A stretch of 5,455 bases of DNA from IMCC26256 sp046081705. GTDB taxonomy: Bacteria; Actinomycetota; Acidimicrobiia; IMCC26256. The notes beneath the pieces are model-generated. The model had not been told where the DNA came from and did no database searches. It saw nothing but the letters and a program-made list of their open reading frames with translations. The stretch covers positions 1 through 5,455 of the forward strand of contig JBJTWK010000003.1 in assembly GCA_046081705.1 (NCBI GenBank), given 5' to 3'. Positions 1 through 5,455 of the stretch are shown one piece after another (positions within the stretch are counted from its first letter, which is position 1; every line of letters begins with the position of its first letter). The position numbers and the translations under genes are program-made.

Positions 1-1590
1 TACGACGGCGTGCAGGTCCTCTTCGGCGTCGACTTCGAGGTCGACGAGGGCGAGATCGTCGCCCTGCTCGGGACGAACGGGTCGGGCAAGTCCACCCTCC
101 TCAAGGCCATCTCGGGCCTCGTCGAGGCCAGCGCCGGGGCCGTGGTCTTCGACGGTCGCGACATGACCTACGCGCCGCCGCACGAGGTCGCCGCCCGTGG
201 CATCACGCAGGTGCCCGGGGGTCAGGGCACCTTCCCGACCCTCACCGTGCGCGAGAACCTCCAGCTCGCCGGCTGGCTCCACCGCCGCGACCGCGACCGC
301 GTGCGCTCGGCCACCGAGGAGGTACTCGACCTCTTCCCGATCCTCCGGGAACGCCTCGACGAACCCGCCGGCAACCTCTCGGGCGGTCAGCAGCAGATGC
401 TGACCCTCGGCATGGCCTTCATCGAGCGACCGCGCCTGCTCATGATCGACGAGCTCTCGCTCGGCCTGGCCCCGACCGTCGTCGGCCAGCTGCTCGAGAT
501 CGTGCAGCGGATCCGCGACGCCGGGACGACGATCATCGTGGTGGAGCAGTCGGTGAACGTCGCACTCACCATCGCCGAGCGCGCGTACTTCATGGAGAAG
601 GGCGAGATCCGCTTCGAGGGGCCCACCGCCGAGCTCCTGGAGCGCCCGGACGTGCTGCGCTCGGTGTACCTCGAGGGCGCGGCAACCCGCGGGGCCGAAC
701 TCGCGGCGGCCCGTGACCGCGAGGACGGCCCGACCGGCCCCACGACGGACGCGTCCGCCGGCGAGCGCCCGGTACGCCTCGAGGTGCACGACGTCTCGAA
801 GCGCTTCGGCGGGATTCACGCACTCCGCGACGTCTCCTTCGATGCCCGGGCGGGCGAGATCGTCGGCTTCATCGGTCCGAACGGCGCCGGCAAGACGACG
901 CTGTTCGACGCGATCTGCGGCTTCACCCCCACCGACTCCGGCCGGGTCGTGCTCCTCGGCGACGACGGACCGGTCGAGTTGACGGGTCGGCGGGCCGAGG
1001 TGCGCGCCCGCCTCGGCCTCGGGCGGTCGTTCCAGGACGGCCGCCTGTTCCCCGGCCTCACGGTCACCGAGACCATCGCCGTCGCCCTCGAGGGGCAGGT
1101 CGAGGTCCGCGATCCGATCGCCGCCGCCCTCCACCTCCCGGCCGTCGCCGACTCGGAGGCCGACGTCGCCGAGCGGGTCGAGGAACTCATCGAACTCATG
1201 GGTCTCGGGGCGTTCCGGGACAAGTTCACGCGGGAGCTGTCCACCGGGAGCCGGCGGATCGTGGACATGGCCTGCGTCCTCGCGCACCAACCGTCCGTGC
1301 TGCTGCTCGATGAGCCGTCGAGCGGCATCGCCCAGCGTGAGGCCGAGGCGCTCGGTCCGCTGCTCCTGCGGATCCGGGACGCGCTCGACGCGACGATCCT
1401 CGTCATCGAGCACGACCTGCCGCTGCTCACCTCGGTCGCCGACCGCCTCGTCGCGCTCGACCTCGGCGCGGTCGTCACCATCGGCGATCCGGCCGAGGTC
1501 GTGAGCCATCCGACCGTCGTCGAGTCCTACCTCGGGACCTCCGAGGCCGCGATCGCCCGTTCCGGCTCGTCCGGGACCAGAACCGACTGA
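1..1590 (+). CDS. Fused LivF-LivG-type ABC transporter ATPase (5' partial)
   Basis: Cytoplasmic ATPase of a branched-chain-amino-acid-type (HAAT) importer, carrying two nucleotide-binding domains in one chain. The frame is open from base 1, and the first residues (YDGVQVLFGV) already lie inside the first domain, so the true start is upstream. The GTG at 10 is an internal codon. The LivF-like half has Walker A GTNGSGKST (70-96), a Q-loop region reading VPGGQG (211-228), signature LSGGQQQ (376-396), Walker B LLMIDE (436-453) followed by SLGLAP, and VVEQS at the switch (538-552). A hydrophilic linker (about 682-774) leads to the LivG-like half: Walker A GPNGAGKTT (874-900), Q-loop RSFQDGRLF (Gln at 1033), divergent signature LSTGSRR (1237-1257), Walker B LLLDEPSSG (1303-1326 area) and switch VIEHD (His at 1411). 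LivF and LivG are usually separate proteins of about 240-260 residues; here both are fused, LivF first. The gene is followed after 21 bases by the substrate-binding protein, so the two form one operon. The substrate is unknown. Confidence 0.93.
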   Translation, partial: YDGVQVLFGVDFEVDEGEIVALLGTNGSGKSTLLKAISGLVEASAGAVVFDGRDMTYAPPHEVAARGITQVPGGQGTFPTLTVRENLQLAGWLHRRDRDRVRSATEEVLDLFPILRERLDEPAGNLSGGQQQMLTLGMAFIERPRLLMIDELSLGLAPTVVGQLLEIVQRIRDAGTTIIVVEQSVNVALTIAERAYFMEKGEIRFEGPTAELLERPDVLRSVYLEGAATRGAELAAARDREDGPTGPTTDASAGERPVRLEVHDVSKRFGGIHALRDVSFDARAGEIVGFIGPNGAGKTTLFDAICGFTPTDSGRVVLLGDDGPVELTGRRAEVRARLGLGRSFQDGRLFPGLTVTETIAVALEGQVEVRDPIAAALHLPAVADSEADVAERVEELIELMGLGAFRDKFTRELSTGSRRIVDMACVLAHQPSVLLLDEPSSGIAQREAEALGPLLLRIRDALDATILVIEHDLPLLTSVADRLVALDLGAVVTIGDPAEVVSHPTVVESYLGTSEAAIARSGSSGTRTD

Positions 1591-1601
1591 CCCGACAGAC
1601 C

Positions 1602-1607
1602 AGGAGG
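1602..1607 (+). promoter_or_regulatory. Strong Shine-Dalgarno for the substrate-binding protein
   Basis: A perfect AGGAGG lies 4 bases before the ATG at 1612, in the 21-base gap after the ATPase stop codon (1588-1590). It fixes the start of the binding protein. A strong site at a downstream operon gene fits the usual need for more binding protein than ATPase, though that purpose is inferred. Confidence 0.85.
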
Positions 1608-1611
1608 AACC

Positions 1612-3330
1612 ATGCAGCCGACACCGTCCCGCAAGCGCAAGTCCGGGCTCCAGCGTTACGCCCCGTTCGCAATCGTGATCGTCGTCATCGCGGCCATCGT
1701 GCTCATCGCCGGGAACCGCAACGGCGGTGACGGCGGCTCGGACTCCGGCGGCGGGGCCGATCAGGGCTCGAAGTCGAACACCGAGCTCATCGAGGCCGGG
1801 CCGATGACGCCGGACAAGGCCGAACTCCTCGGGAAGACCGTCGACTTCGGCGAGGGCTGCGACACCGACACCGGCCGGGTGAAGATCCCGTCGTGGTACG
1901 CCCCGACCTGCGTCGAGCCGTTCCGCGGCGACAACGGCGGCGCGACCTCCCCCGGGGTCACCGGCGGGACGATCAAGGTGATCGTGTGGATCGGGGATCC
2001 GGCCAAGGACCCGCTCCAGGCCGCACTCGTGAAGAGTGCCGGCGCCGACACCGACGTCCGCACAGCCCAGGAGAACTACCAGGGCTGGATCGACCTGTAC
2101 TCCGACTACGCCGAGCTCTACGGACGCCGCATCGAGGTGTCGTTCTTCAAGGGCTCCGGGGCGCCGAGCGATCCGGTGGCGGCCAAGGCCGACGCGCAGG
2201 CGATCATCGACCAGCAGCCCTTCGCCGTGCTCGGCGGGCCGAACCAGACCGACGCCTTCGCCGACGAGATCACCGCGGCCCGCATCATGTGCATGGGCTG
2301 CTCCACGGCGAGCCCGCGGCAGTTCATGGAGGATCGGGCCCCCTACATCTGGACCACGGGGCAACTGCCCGAGCAGGCGAGCACGCTGGCGGCCGAGATG
2401 ATCGGCAACCTCTTCGCCGGCAAGAAGGCGAAGTGGGCGGGCGACCCGGCCCTGCGCTCCCGGACCCGGGTGTTCGGCGCGGTGCACTACGACACGCCGG
2501 CCGGTCAGCAGCGCGAGGCGTGGAAGACCTTCAAGGGTCTGCTCACCGACGCGGGGGTCGGACTCGCGAGCGACACGCAGTACTACCTCGACCTCGCGCG
2601 GGCCCAGGAGAACGCCCGCACGATCATCGCCAAGCTCAAGGCCGCGAAGGTCACCTCGGTGATCTTCTACGGGGACCCGCTGACCCCGTCGTACCTCACG
2701 AAGGAGGCCACGGCGCAGAACTACCGACCGGAGTGGATCATCGGCCCGTCGGTCTACGCCGACACCGCCGTGTTCGGCCGCATCTACGACCAGGATCAGT
2801 GGGAGCACGCGTTCGGCCTGTCCCTGATCCCGGCCCGCAGCACCCGCGAGGCGAGCGGCGCGTACAAGCTGTGGACCTGGCAGTACGGCACGCCCCCGCC
2901 GAACAACAACTACGCCGTGCACCAGGGTCCGGTGTCCCTGCTCTTCACCGGCATCAACCTCGCCGGACCGGACCTCACGCCGGAGTCCTTCCGTGACGGC
3001 ATGTTCCGCGCCGGCATCGCCGGGGGCAACCCGCTGGCCGCGACCATCTCGTTCGGCAAGCACGGCATCTGGCCCGGCACGTCGAACGACCTCGGTGGCG
3101 CCGACGACGGCACCCTCGTCTGGTGGAACCCGACGGCCAAGGGTCTCGACGAGATCGGGAACGACGGCACCGGGCTCTACGAGTACGTCGACGGGGGGAC
3201 CCGCTACCGGCCCGGCGACTGGCCGACGAGCGACCCCGGCATCTTCGACCCGGCGAAGTCGGTCACGATCTACGAGACCGTGCCGAAGGCGTACCTGCCC
3301 CCGCAGTACCCCTCGCCCGTCGGGGGCTGA
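1612..3330 (+). CDS. ABC transporter substrate-binding protein, type I periplasmic-binding fold (LivJ-like)
   Basis: Extracytoplasmic receptor of 572 residues for the importer whose ATPase is encoded just upstream. The N-terminus is basic (RKRK, residues 7-10), followed by one hydrophobic segment (about 17-34) and a Gly/Ser/Asp-rich spacer (about 37-53). No lipobox cysteine is present, so the protein is probably held by an uncleaved signal anchor rather than by lipid. The binding domain begins near residue 118 (GGTIKVIVW). It continues through the first lobe, with a region like other Peripla_BP_6 proteins (FAVLGGPNQTDAF, 204-216), and alternates lobes up to about 480. A Trp/Tyr/Pro-rich tail follows. 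There are four cysteines: C83 and C100 in the pre-domain segment, and C227/C230 as CMGC. It is much longer than classical LivJ/LivK (about 370 residues). The ATG is chosen from the AGGAGG. The ligand cannot be assigned; amino acids, amides or other small polar compounds are all possible for the family. Confidence 0.9.
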   Translation: MQPTPSRKRKSGLQRYAPFAIVIVVIAAIVLIAGNRNGGDGGSDSGGGADQGSKSNTELIEAGPMTPDKAELLGKTVDFGEGCDTDTGRVKIPSWYAPTCVEPFRGDNGGATSPGVTGGTIKVIVWIGDPAKDPLQAALVKSAGADTDVRTAQENYQGWIDLYSDYAELYGRRIEVSFFKGSGAPSDPVAAKADAQAIIDQQPFAVLGGPNQTDAFADEITAARIMCMGCSTASPRQFMEDRAPYIWTTGQLPEQASTLAAEMIGNLFAGKKAKWAGDPALRSRTRVFGAVHYDTPAGQQREAWKTFKGLLTDAGVGLASDTQYYLDLARAQENARTIIAKLKAAKVTSVIFYGDPLTPSYLTKEATAQNYRPEWIIGPSVYADTAVFGRIYDQDQWEHAFGLSLIPARSTREASGAYKLWTWQYGTPPPNNNYAVHQGPVSLLFTGINLAGPDLTPESFRDGMFRAGIAGGNPLAATISFGKHGIWPGTSNDLGGADDGTLVWWNPTAKGLDEIGNDGTGLYEYVDGGTRYRPGDWPTSDPGIFDPAKSVTIYETVPKAYLPPQYPSPVGG

Positions 3331-3341
3331 GGGGCCCGACG
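3318..3341. terminator. Hairpin in the convergent gap, possible bidirectional terminator
   Basis: CGTCGGG (3318-3324) pairs with CCCGACG (3335-3341) as a 7-bp GC-rich stem with a 10-base loop. It covers the stop codon of the binding protein (3328-3330) and ends right beside the stop of the opposing acetyltransferase (3342-3344). There is no T-tract on either side, so this would be an atypical hairpin terminator or simply a GC-rich coincidence. Its placement in an 11-base gap between converging genes is the main support. Confidence 0.35.
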
Positions 3342-3995
3342 TCAGGAGTCGGGGGTGGCGCGGACCCAGCCCGCCCCCGGCTCCCAGCGTCGGATGACGC
3401 GGGCCGGGTTCCCGACCGCGACCGTGCGGTCGGGGATCTCACCGGTGACCACCGAGCCCGCGCCGATCACGACGTGCTCGCCGATGCGGGCGCCGGGCAG
3501 GACGATCGTGCCGTGGCCGAGCCAGGACCCCGCGCCGATCGACACCGGCTTGGGCGGTGCGAACTGGTGCCCGATCGCGAGCTCGAGGTCCTCGTACCCG
3601 TGGTTCGCGTCCGTGATGTAGACGTGGTGGCCGGTGAAGACGTTCTCGCCGATCGTGACGGACTCGTGCGCCACGATCCCGCTGCCGCGTCCCAGCAGGA
3701 CGCCGTCACCGATCTCGAGCACCACCTCACGATCGAGCACGTGGGTCGGTGACACCCCGCAGGACAGCGAGCACTGGGGACCGATGATGACCCGGCTCCC
3801 GATGCGCATGTAGCGCTCACCGAAGAGCGCCACCGGCGGGAACAGGATCGCCGAGTCGTCCCCGAAGGCGCCGAATCGGCGGGCCCGTCGACTCCGCGGC
3901 CCGATGGCACCGAGGCGGCAGATCCGCTCCCACATCGTGAGCACGACGTCGCCGGCCCGGCGGGACACGTCGAACGGGTACCGGGCGTCGGGCAT
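3342..3995 (-). CDS. Hexapeptide-repeat (left-handed beta-helix) acyltransferase
   Basis: A 217-residue cytoplasmic protein of the LbetaH O-acetyltransferase group (maltose acetyltransferase/NodL/WbbJ-like), which moves an acetyl group from acetyl-CoA to a sugar or polysaccharide hydroxyl. Residues 1-60 form a helical, basic lead-in (WERICRLGAIGPRSRRARRF). From about residue 64 imperfect hexapeptide repeats of the [LIV]-G-x-x type follow: MRIGSR, VIIGPQ, LEIGDG, VTIGEN, VSIGAG, ARIGEH, VVIGAG. The helix is broken near 128-150 by a loop containing DANHGYED; H132 is the expected catalytic histidine. The end GNPARVIRRW (195-204) is the usual closing motif of the fold. The ATG at 3993-3995 has no clear Shine-Dalgarno, and the transcript may be leaderless. 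No glycan-synthesis genes are adjacent, so the acceptor is unknown. The gene is convergent with the transporter operon and divergent from the cytochrome gene. Confidence 0.9.
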   Translation of the reverse strand: MPDARYPFDVSRRAGDVVLTMWERICRLGAIGPRSRRARRFGAFGDDSAILFPPVALFGERYMRIGSRVIIGPQCSLSCGVSPTHVLDREVVLEIGDGVLLGRGSGIVAHESVTIGENVFTGHHVYITDANHGYEDLELAIGHQFAPPKPVSIGAGSWLGHGTIVLPGARIGEHVVIGAGSVVTGEIPDRTVAVGNPARVIRRWEPGAGWVRATPDS

Positions 3996-4003
3996 GGCGA
4001 GGC

Positions 4004-4009
4004 AGCGTA
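4004..4009 (-). promoter_or_regulatory. Candidate -10 box of the acetyltransferase (leaderless)
   Basis: Read on the minus strand, TACGCT matches the actinobacterial TAnnnT -10 pattern and ends 8 bases before the ATG. Transcription would therefore begin at or next to the start codon. This fits the missing Shine-Dalgarno. No -35 box is recognisable (GGCGGC at a 17-base spacing), so the call is tentative. Confidence 0.3.
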
Positions 4010-4012
4010 GCG

Positions 4013-4026
4013 GCGGCGGCCGCCGC
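4013..4026. repeat. 14-bp perfect palindrome in the divergent promoter region
   Basis: GCGGCGGCCGCCGC is a perfect palindrome centred between 4019 and 4020, in the 80-base gap between the divergent acetyltransferase and cytochrome genes. It could be an operator shared by both promoters. However, it is low-complexity C/G sequence in a GC-rich genome and may be chance. The rest of the gap shows only a weak -10-like GATGCT (4044-4049) toward the cytochrome gene. Confidence 0.3.
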
Positions 4027-4075
4027 GCCGCCCGCCCGGTGGGGATGCTTGCACGGACACCTCGGCGGGACCACG

Positions 4076-4414
4076 ATGCCGGACGTGGATCGCCGTCGCC
4101 CGTTGATCGCCTCCGTCGCGGTCGCCACCCTCGTCGCCGCGGCCGTGCTCGCCGGGTGCGGCTCGGGCGGGTCGAGCGAACCCACCGCCGACGGCGCGAC
4201 CCTCTACGCGAACAACTGCGCCCGGTGCCACGGCGCCGAGGGCGGTGGTGGTGTCGGCCCCTCCCTCGTCGACGTCGCGGCGACCTTCCGCGACATCGAC
4301 GACCAGATCACGTTCGTCTCCAACGGAGGCGGCGGCATGCCCCGGTTCGGGGACCTGCTCTCCGACGCCGACATCCGCGAGGTCGTCACCCACACCCGCG
4401 AGGCCTTCCGGTGA
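4076..4414 (+). CDS. Mono-haem cytochrome c lipoprotein
   Basis: A 112-residue exported electron carrier of the small class I cytochrome c type (cytochrome_CBB3-like). Residues 1-28 are a lipoprotein signal peptide: RRRP (6-9), a hydrophobic stretch, and lipobox LAGC with the lipidated Cys at 28. A short Gly/Ser linker follows, then the haem-binding CARCH (48-52; C48 and C51 bind haem covalently, H52 is the proximal ligand) in the typical setting TLYANNCARCHGAEG. GVGPSL comes after it, and M88 in GGGGMPRFGD is the likely distal ligand. The C-terminal helix runs about 96-111. The mature part is about 85 residues, normal for one haem domain, and would sit on the outer face of the membrane. The ATG was chosen because the signal peptide begins there; TTG at 4049 and GTG at 4085 are in-frame alternatives, and no site has a good Shine-Dalgarno. 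The stop overlaps the next gene (GTGA). Its redox partners are not visible here. Confidence 0.9.
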   Translation: MPDVDRRRPLIASVAVATLVAAAVLAGCGSGGSSEPTADGATLYANNCARCHGAEGGGGVGPSLVDVAATFRDIDDQITFVSNGGGGMPRFGDLLSDADIREVVTHTREAFR

Positions 4415-5208
4415 ACACCGTGCCGATGCTCGGCCGCCTCCTCGGGCGTGGCACCGTCGCCCCACGACCGGCTGCGCCGGTTGCGCCGAGCCCGTCGCCC
4501 ACCCCCGGCCACGGGCCCGGTGACGACGGCGAGCGCACCGACCCGGCCGCCGTACGCCAGCCGCGTGACAGCCAGCGCATCCGCGTCTACCGCGCCGAGA
4601 CCCCGCTCGCGGGGCGTCGCTTCCCCGAACTCGACCGGTGCCGGGCCTACTGCGAGGAGGTGGTCGGCTCCCTGTGGTGGCTCGACCGCTTCCCGGAGAT
4701 CGGCCTCGCCGACATCCCGATCCTGCGGGACGGTCGGGGGGCCCGGCAGGCGTTCTACCGGGAGGACCCGGGCCACCCGACGATCACGCTCCCCCGCCGG
4801 TACCGGACGAGCGGCGTCATCCTGCACGAACTCGCGCACTGGATCATGCGCGCCGACGTCGACCTCCCCAACCACGGCCGCACCTTCACCCGACTGCTCC
4901 TCGACCTGACCGGCGAGTTCGCGGGCCCCGCGATGCGCGACCGCCTCGCCGACGCGTACACCGAGCACGCCGTGAAGGTCGGCGAACCGCCCCGCCTCGG
5001 CCCCGACGGGCGCTGGCGCTACGGCGTCGACGAACGACTGCACCTCCTGCGCGGCCGATCCGTGGCCGTCCACCACCTCGAGGATGCCGGCGCACCCCCG
5101 AGCGAGGGCATCCTCACCTCGGCGACCACCCGGCGGGTCACGGTCGAGTCCGACGGCATCGTCGTGACGATCGCGCGCGGCGCGGTCTGGTCGGTCGCGC
5201 CGGCCTGA
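4411..5208 (+). CDS. HEXXH putative zinc metallohydrolase, Rv0185/TIGR04338-like
   Basis: A 265-residue protein with no signal peptide or membrane segment, so probably cytoplasmic. Residues 15-50 are a Pro/Ala-rich, disordered-looking lead. The recognisable domain starts at DSQRIRVYRAE (53-63) and includes a strand-rich segment (about 100-130, ending TITLPRRYR). It continues with the helix VILHELAHWIM, whose H139-E140-x-x-H143 is the zinc-binding and catalytic motif, and H155 in NHGRTF is the likely third ligand. AYTEHAVKVG (182-191) closes the domain. This order resembles the actinobacterial family typified by Mycobacterium Rv0185 (TIGR04338), from memory of its motifs; its substrate is unknown. 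Residues about 195-265 are an extra, probably beta-rich C-terminal part that I do not recognise. The GTG at 4411 is chosen because it overlaps the cytochrome stop (GTGA) with GAGG 7 bases upstream (4400-4403). GTG 4420 and ATG 4426 are alternatives. The frame stays open far upstream, but only as antisense or out-of-frame sequence. Confidence 0.82.
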   Translation: MNTVPMLGRLLGRGTVAPRPAAPVAPSPSPTPGHGPGDDGERTDPAAVRQPRDSQRIRVYRAETPLAGRRFPELDRCRAYCEEVVGSLWWLDRFPEIGLADIPILRDGRGARQAFYREDPGHPTITLPRRYRTSGVILHELAHWIMRADVDLPNHGRTFTRLLLDLTGEFAGPAMRDRLADAYTEHAVKVGEPPRLGPDGRWRYGVDERLHLLRGRSVAVHHLEDAGAPPSEGILTSATTRRVTVESDGIVVTIARGAVWSVAPA

Positions 5209-5226
5209 CGCACGGGTGCGGACGCG

Positions 5227-5262
5227 GGTCGGGGTGGACACCCGGCGGCGTCCACCCCGACC
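5227..5262. terminator. Perfect 13-bp inverted repeat, likely bidirectional terminator
   Basis: GGTCGGGGTGGAC (5227-5239) and GTCCACCCCGACC (5250-5262) are exact reverse complements around a 10-base loop. The repeat sits 18 bases after the metallohydrolase stop and 37 bases past the opposing thiolase stop, which is where a shared terminator belongs. There is no T-tract on either side. Hairpins without a U-tail are often proposed as terminators in GC-rich actinomycetes. Confidence 0.65.
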
Positions 5263-5278
5263 TCACGTTCCGGTGCGC

Positions 5279-5295
5279 GCCGTGCGGCGCACGGC
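5279..5295 (-). terminator. Second small hairpin just past the thiolase stop
   Basis: GCCGTGC (5279-5285) and GCACGGC (5289-5295) form a 7-bp stem with a 3-base loop, only 4 bases beyond the thiolase stop codon in its direction of transcription. It may act together with the larger hairpin further on, or may be an overlapping GC-rich coincidence. Confidence 0.3.
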
Positions 5296-5299
5296 CGTC

Positions 5300-5455
5300 C
5301 TACGACAGGCGTTCGACGATCATCGCCATGCCCTGACCGCCACCGACGCACATCGTCTCGAGGCCGACCGACTTGCCGGCGTCCTCGAGGCCGTTGAGCA
5401 TCGTGCCCATGATGCGGGCGCCGGTCATGCCGAACGGGTGACCGAGGGCGATCGC
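5300..5455 (-). CDS. Acetyl-CoA acyltransferase (thiolase), C-terminal end only
   Basis: The last 51 codons of a thiolase, with stop TAG at 5300-5302; the rest of the gene lies beyond the right edge of the window. Thiolases cleave or form beta-ketoacyl-CoA in fatty-acid oxidation or acetoacetyl-CoA metabolism. The fragment begins AIALGHPFGMTGARIMGTML, where the GHP histidine (codon 5438-5440) is catalytic. It goes on to ETMCVGGGQGMAMIVERLS, where the Cys of CVGGG (codon 5348-5350) is the acid/base cysteine. The HPFGMTGAR form is like actinobacterial FadA-type acetyl-CoA C-acyltransferases rather than the HPIGASGAR type. The degradative or biosynthetic role cannot be decided from this piece. 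The gene is convergent with the metallohydrolase across 91 bases that hold the terminator hairpins. Confidence 0.92.
   Translation of the reverse strand, partial: AIALGHPFGMTGARIMGTMLNGLEDAGKSVGLETMCVGGGQGMAMIVERLS

Noticed and set aside
10..12. GTG as start of the ATPase
   Set aside because: The codons before it (YDG) fit the normal LivF sequence leading into QVLFGV, and starting here would remove the first strand of the domain. It is an internal valine.
816..1481. 221-codon minus-strand open frame opposite the second ATPase domain
   Set aside because: It is Ser/Arg-rich shadow sequence opposite a domain with intact Walker motifs.
1893..2996. 367-codon open frame on the plus strand inside the binding-protein gene
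   Set aside because: It is a shifted frame of a well-supported gene. The product is Arg/Gly/His-rich with no recognisable motif.
4011..4034. CGG/CCG run as a possible triplet repeat or CRISPR-like element
   Set aside because: It is a short irregular low-complexity stretch with no spaced repeats; only the 14-bp palindrome within it is noted.
3904..4410. Upstream continuation of the metallohydrolase reading frame (a 434-codon open frame from 3904)
   Set aside because: This part is antisense to the start of the acetyltransferase and out of frame with the cytochrome gene. Its product is Arg/Pro-rich low-complexity sequence typical of GC-rich shadow frames. The overlapping GTG at 4411 with GAGG is a better start.
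3467..4465. 332-codon minus-strand open frame over the acetyltransferase and cytochrome
   Set aside because: It is the wrong frame for the acetyltransferase, whose true frame has hexapeptide repeats and the catalytic His. The rest is antisense to the cytochrome.
4204..5241. 345-codon open frame on the minus strand
   Set aside because: It lies opposite the cytochrome and metallohydrolase genes, both of which have clear family motifs. Its product shows no domain and has biased Arg/Ala/Val composition.

Overview
The window is GC-rich (strong G/C preference at third codon positions), densely packed bacterial chromosome. The GC bias, a GTG start, and the family types (large LivJ-like binding protein with an N-terminal anchor, tandem LivF/LivG ATPase, Rv0185-like metallohydrolase) suggest an actinomycete, perhaps of the class Acidimicrobiia. 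This placement is inference; there is no rRNA or other marker to confirm it. I see no tRNA, rRNA, CRISPR array, insertion sequence or prophage gene, and the longest stretch without a gene is about 90 bases.

Layout. (1) Bases 1-3330, plus strand: the end of a branched-chain-amino-acid-type (HAAT) ABC importer operon. It holds a single polypeptide carrying a LivF-like and then a LivG-like ATPase domain (5' end outside the window), and 21 bases later, behind a strong ribosome binding site, a 572-residue membrane-anchored type I substrate-binding protein. The permease genes are not here and probably lie upstream. (2) Bases 3342-3995, minus strand: a left-handed beta-helix (hexapeptide) O-acetyltransferase, convergent with the transporter operon across an 11-base gap that contains a hairpin. 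(3) Bases 4076-5208, plus strand: a two-gene unit made of a small mono-haem cytochrome c lipoprotein and an HEXXH zinc-metallohydrolase-like protein whose stop and start overlap (GTGA). It is divergent from the acetyltransferase across an 80-base promoter region. (4) Bases 5300-5455, minus strand: the C-terminal end of an acetyl-CoA acyltransferase (thiolase), convergent with the metallohydrolase. The gap between them carries a perfect 13-bp inverted repeat that looks like a bidirectional terminator.

How the genes relate. The ATPase and binding protein belong to one transporter; its substrate cannot be read from sequence. The cytochrome lipoprotein and metallohydrolase are probably cotranscribed and translationally coupled, but no functional link between them is known to me. 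The acetyltransferase and thiolase look like independent housekeeping or metabolic genes. Nothing here amounts to a clearly new system. The points most worth a second look are the built-in asymmetry of the fused ATPase, the cytochrome/metallohydrolase pairing, and the two cysteine pairs of the binding protein.
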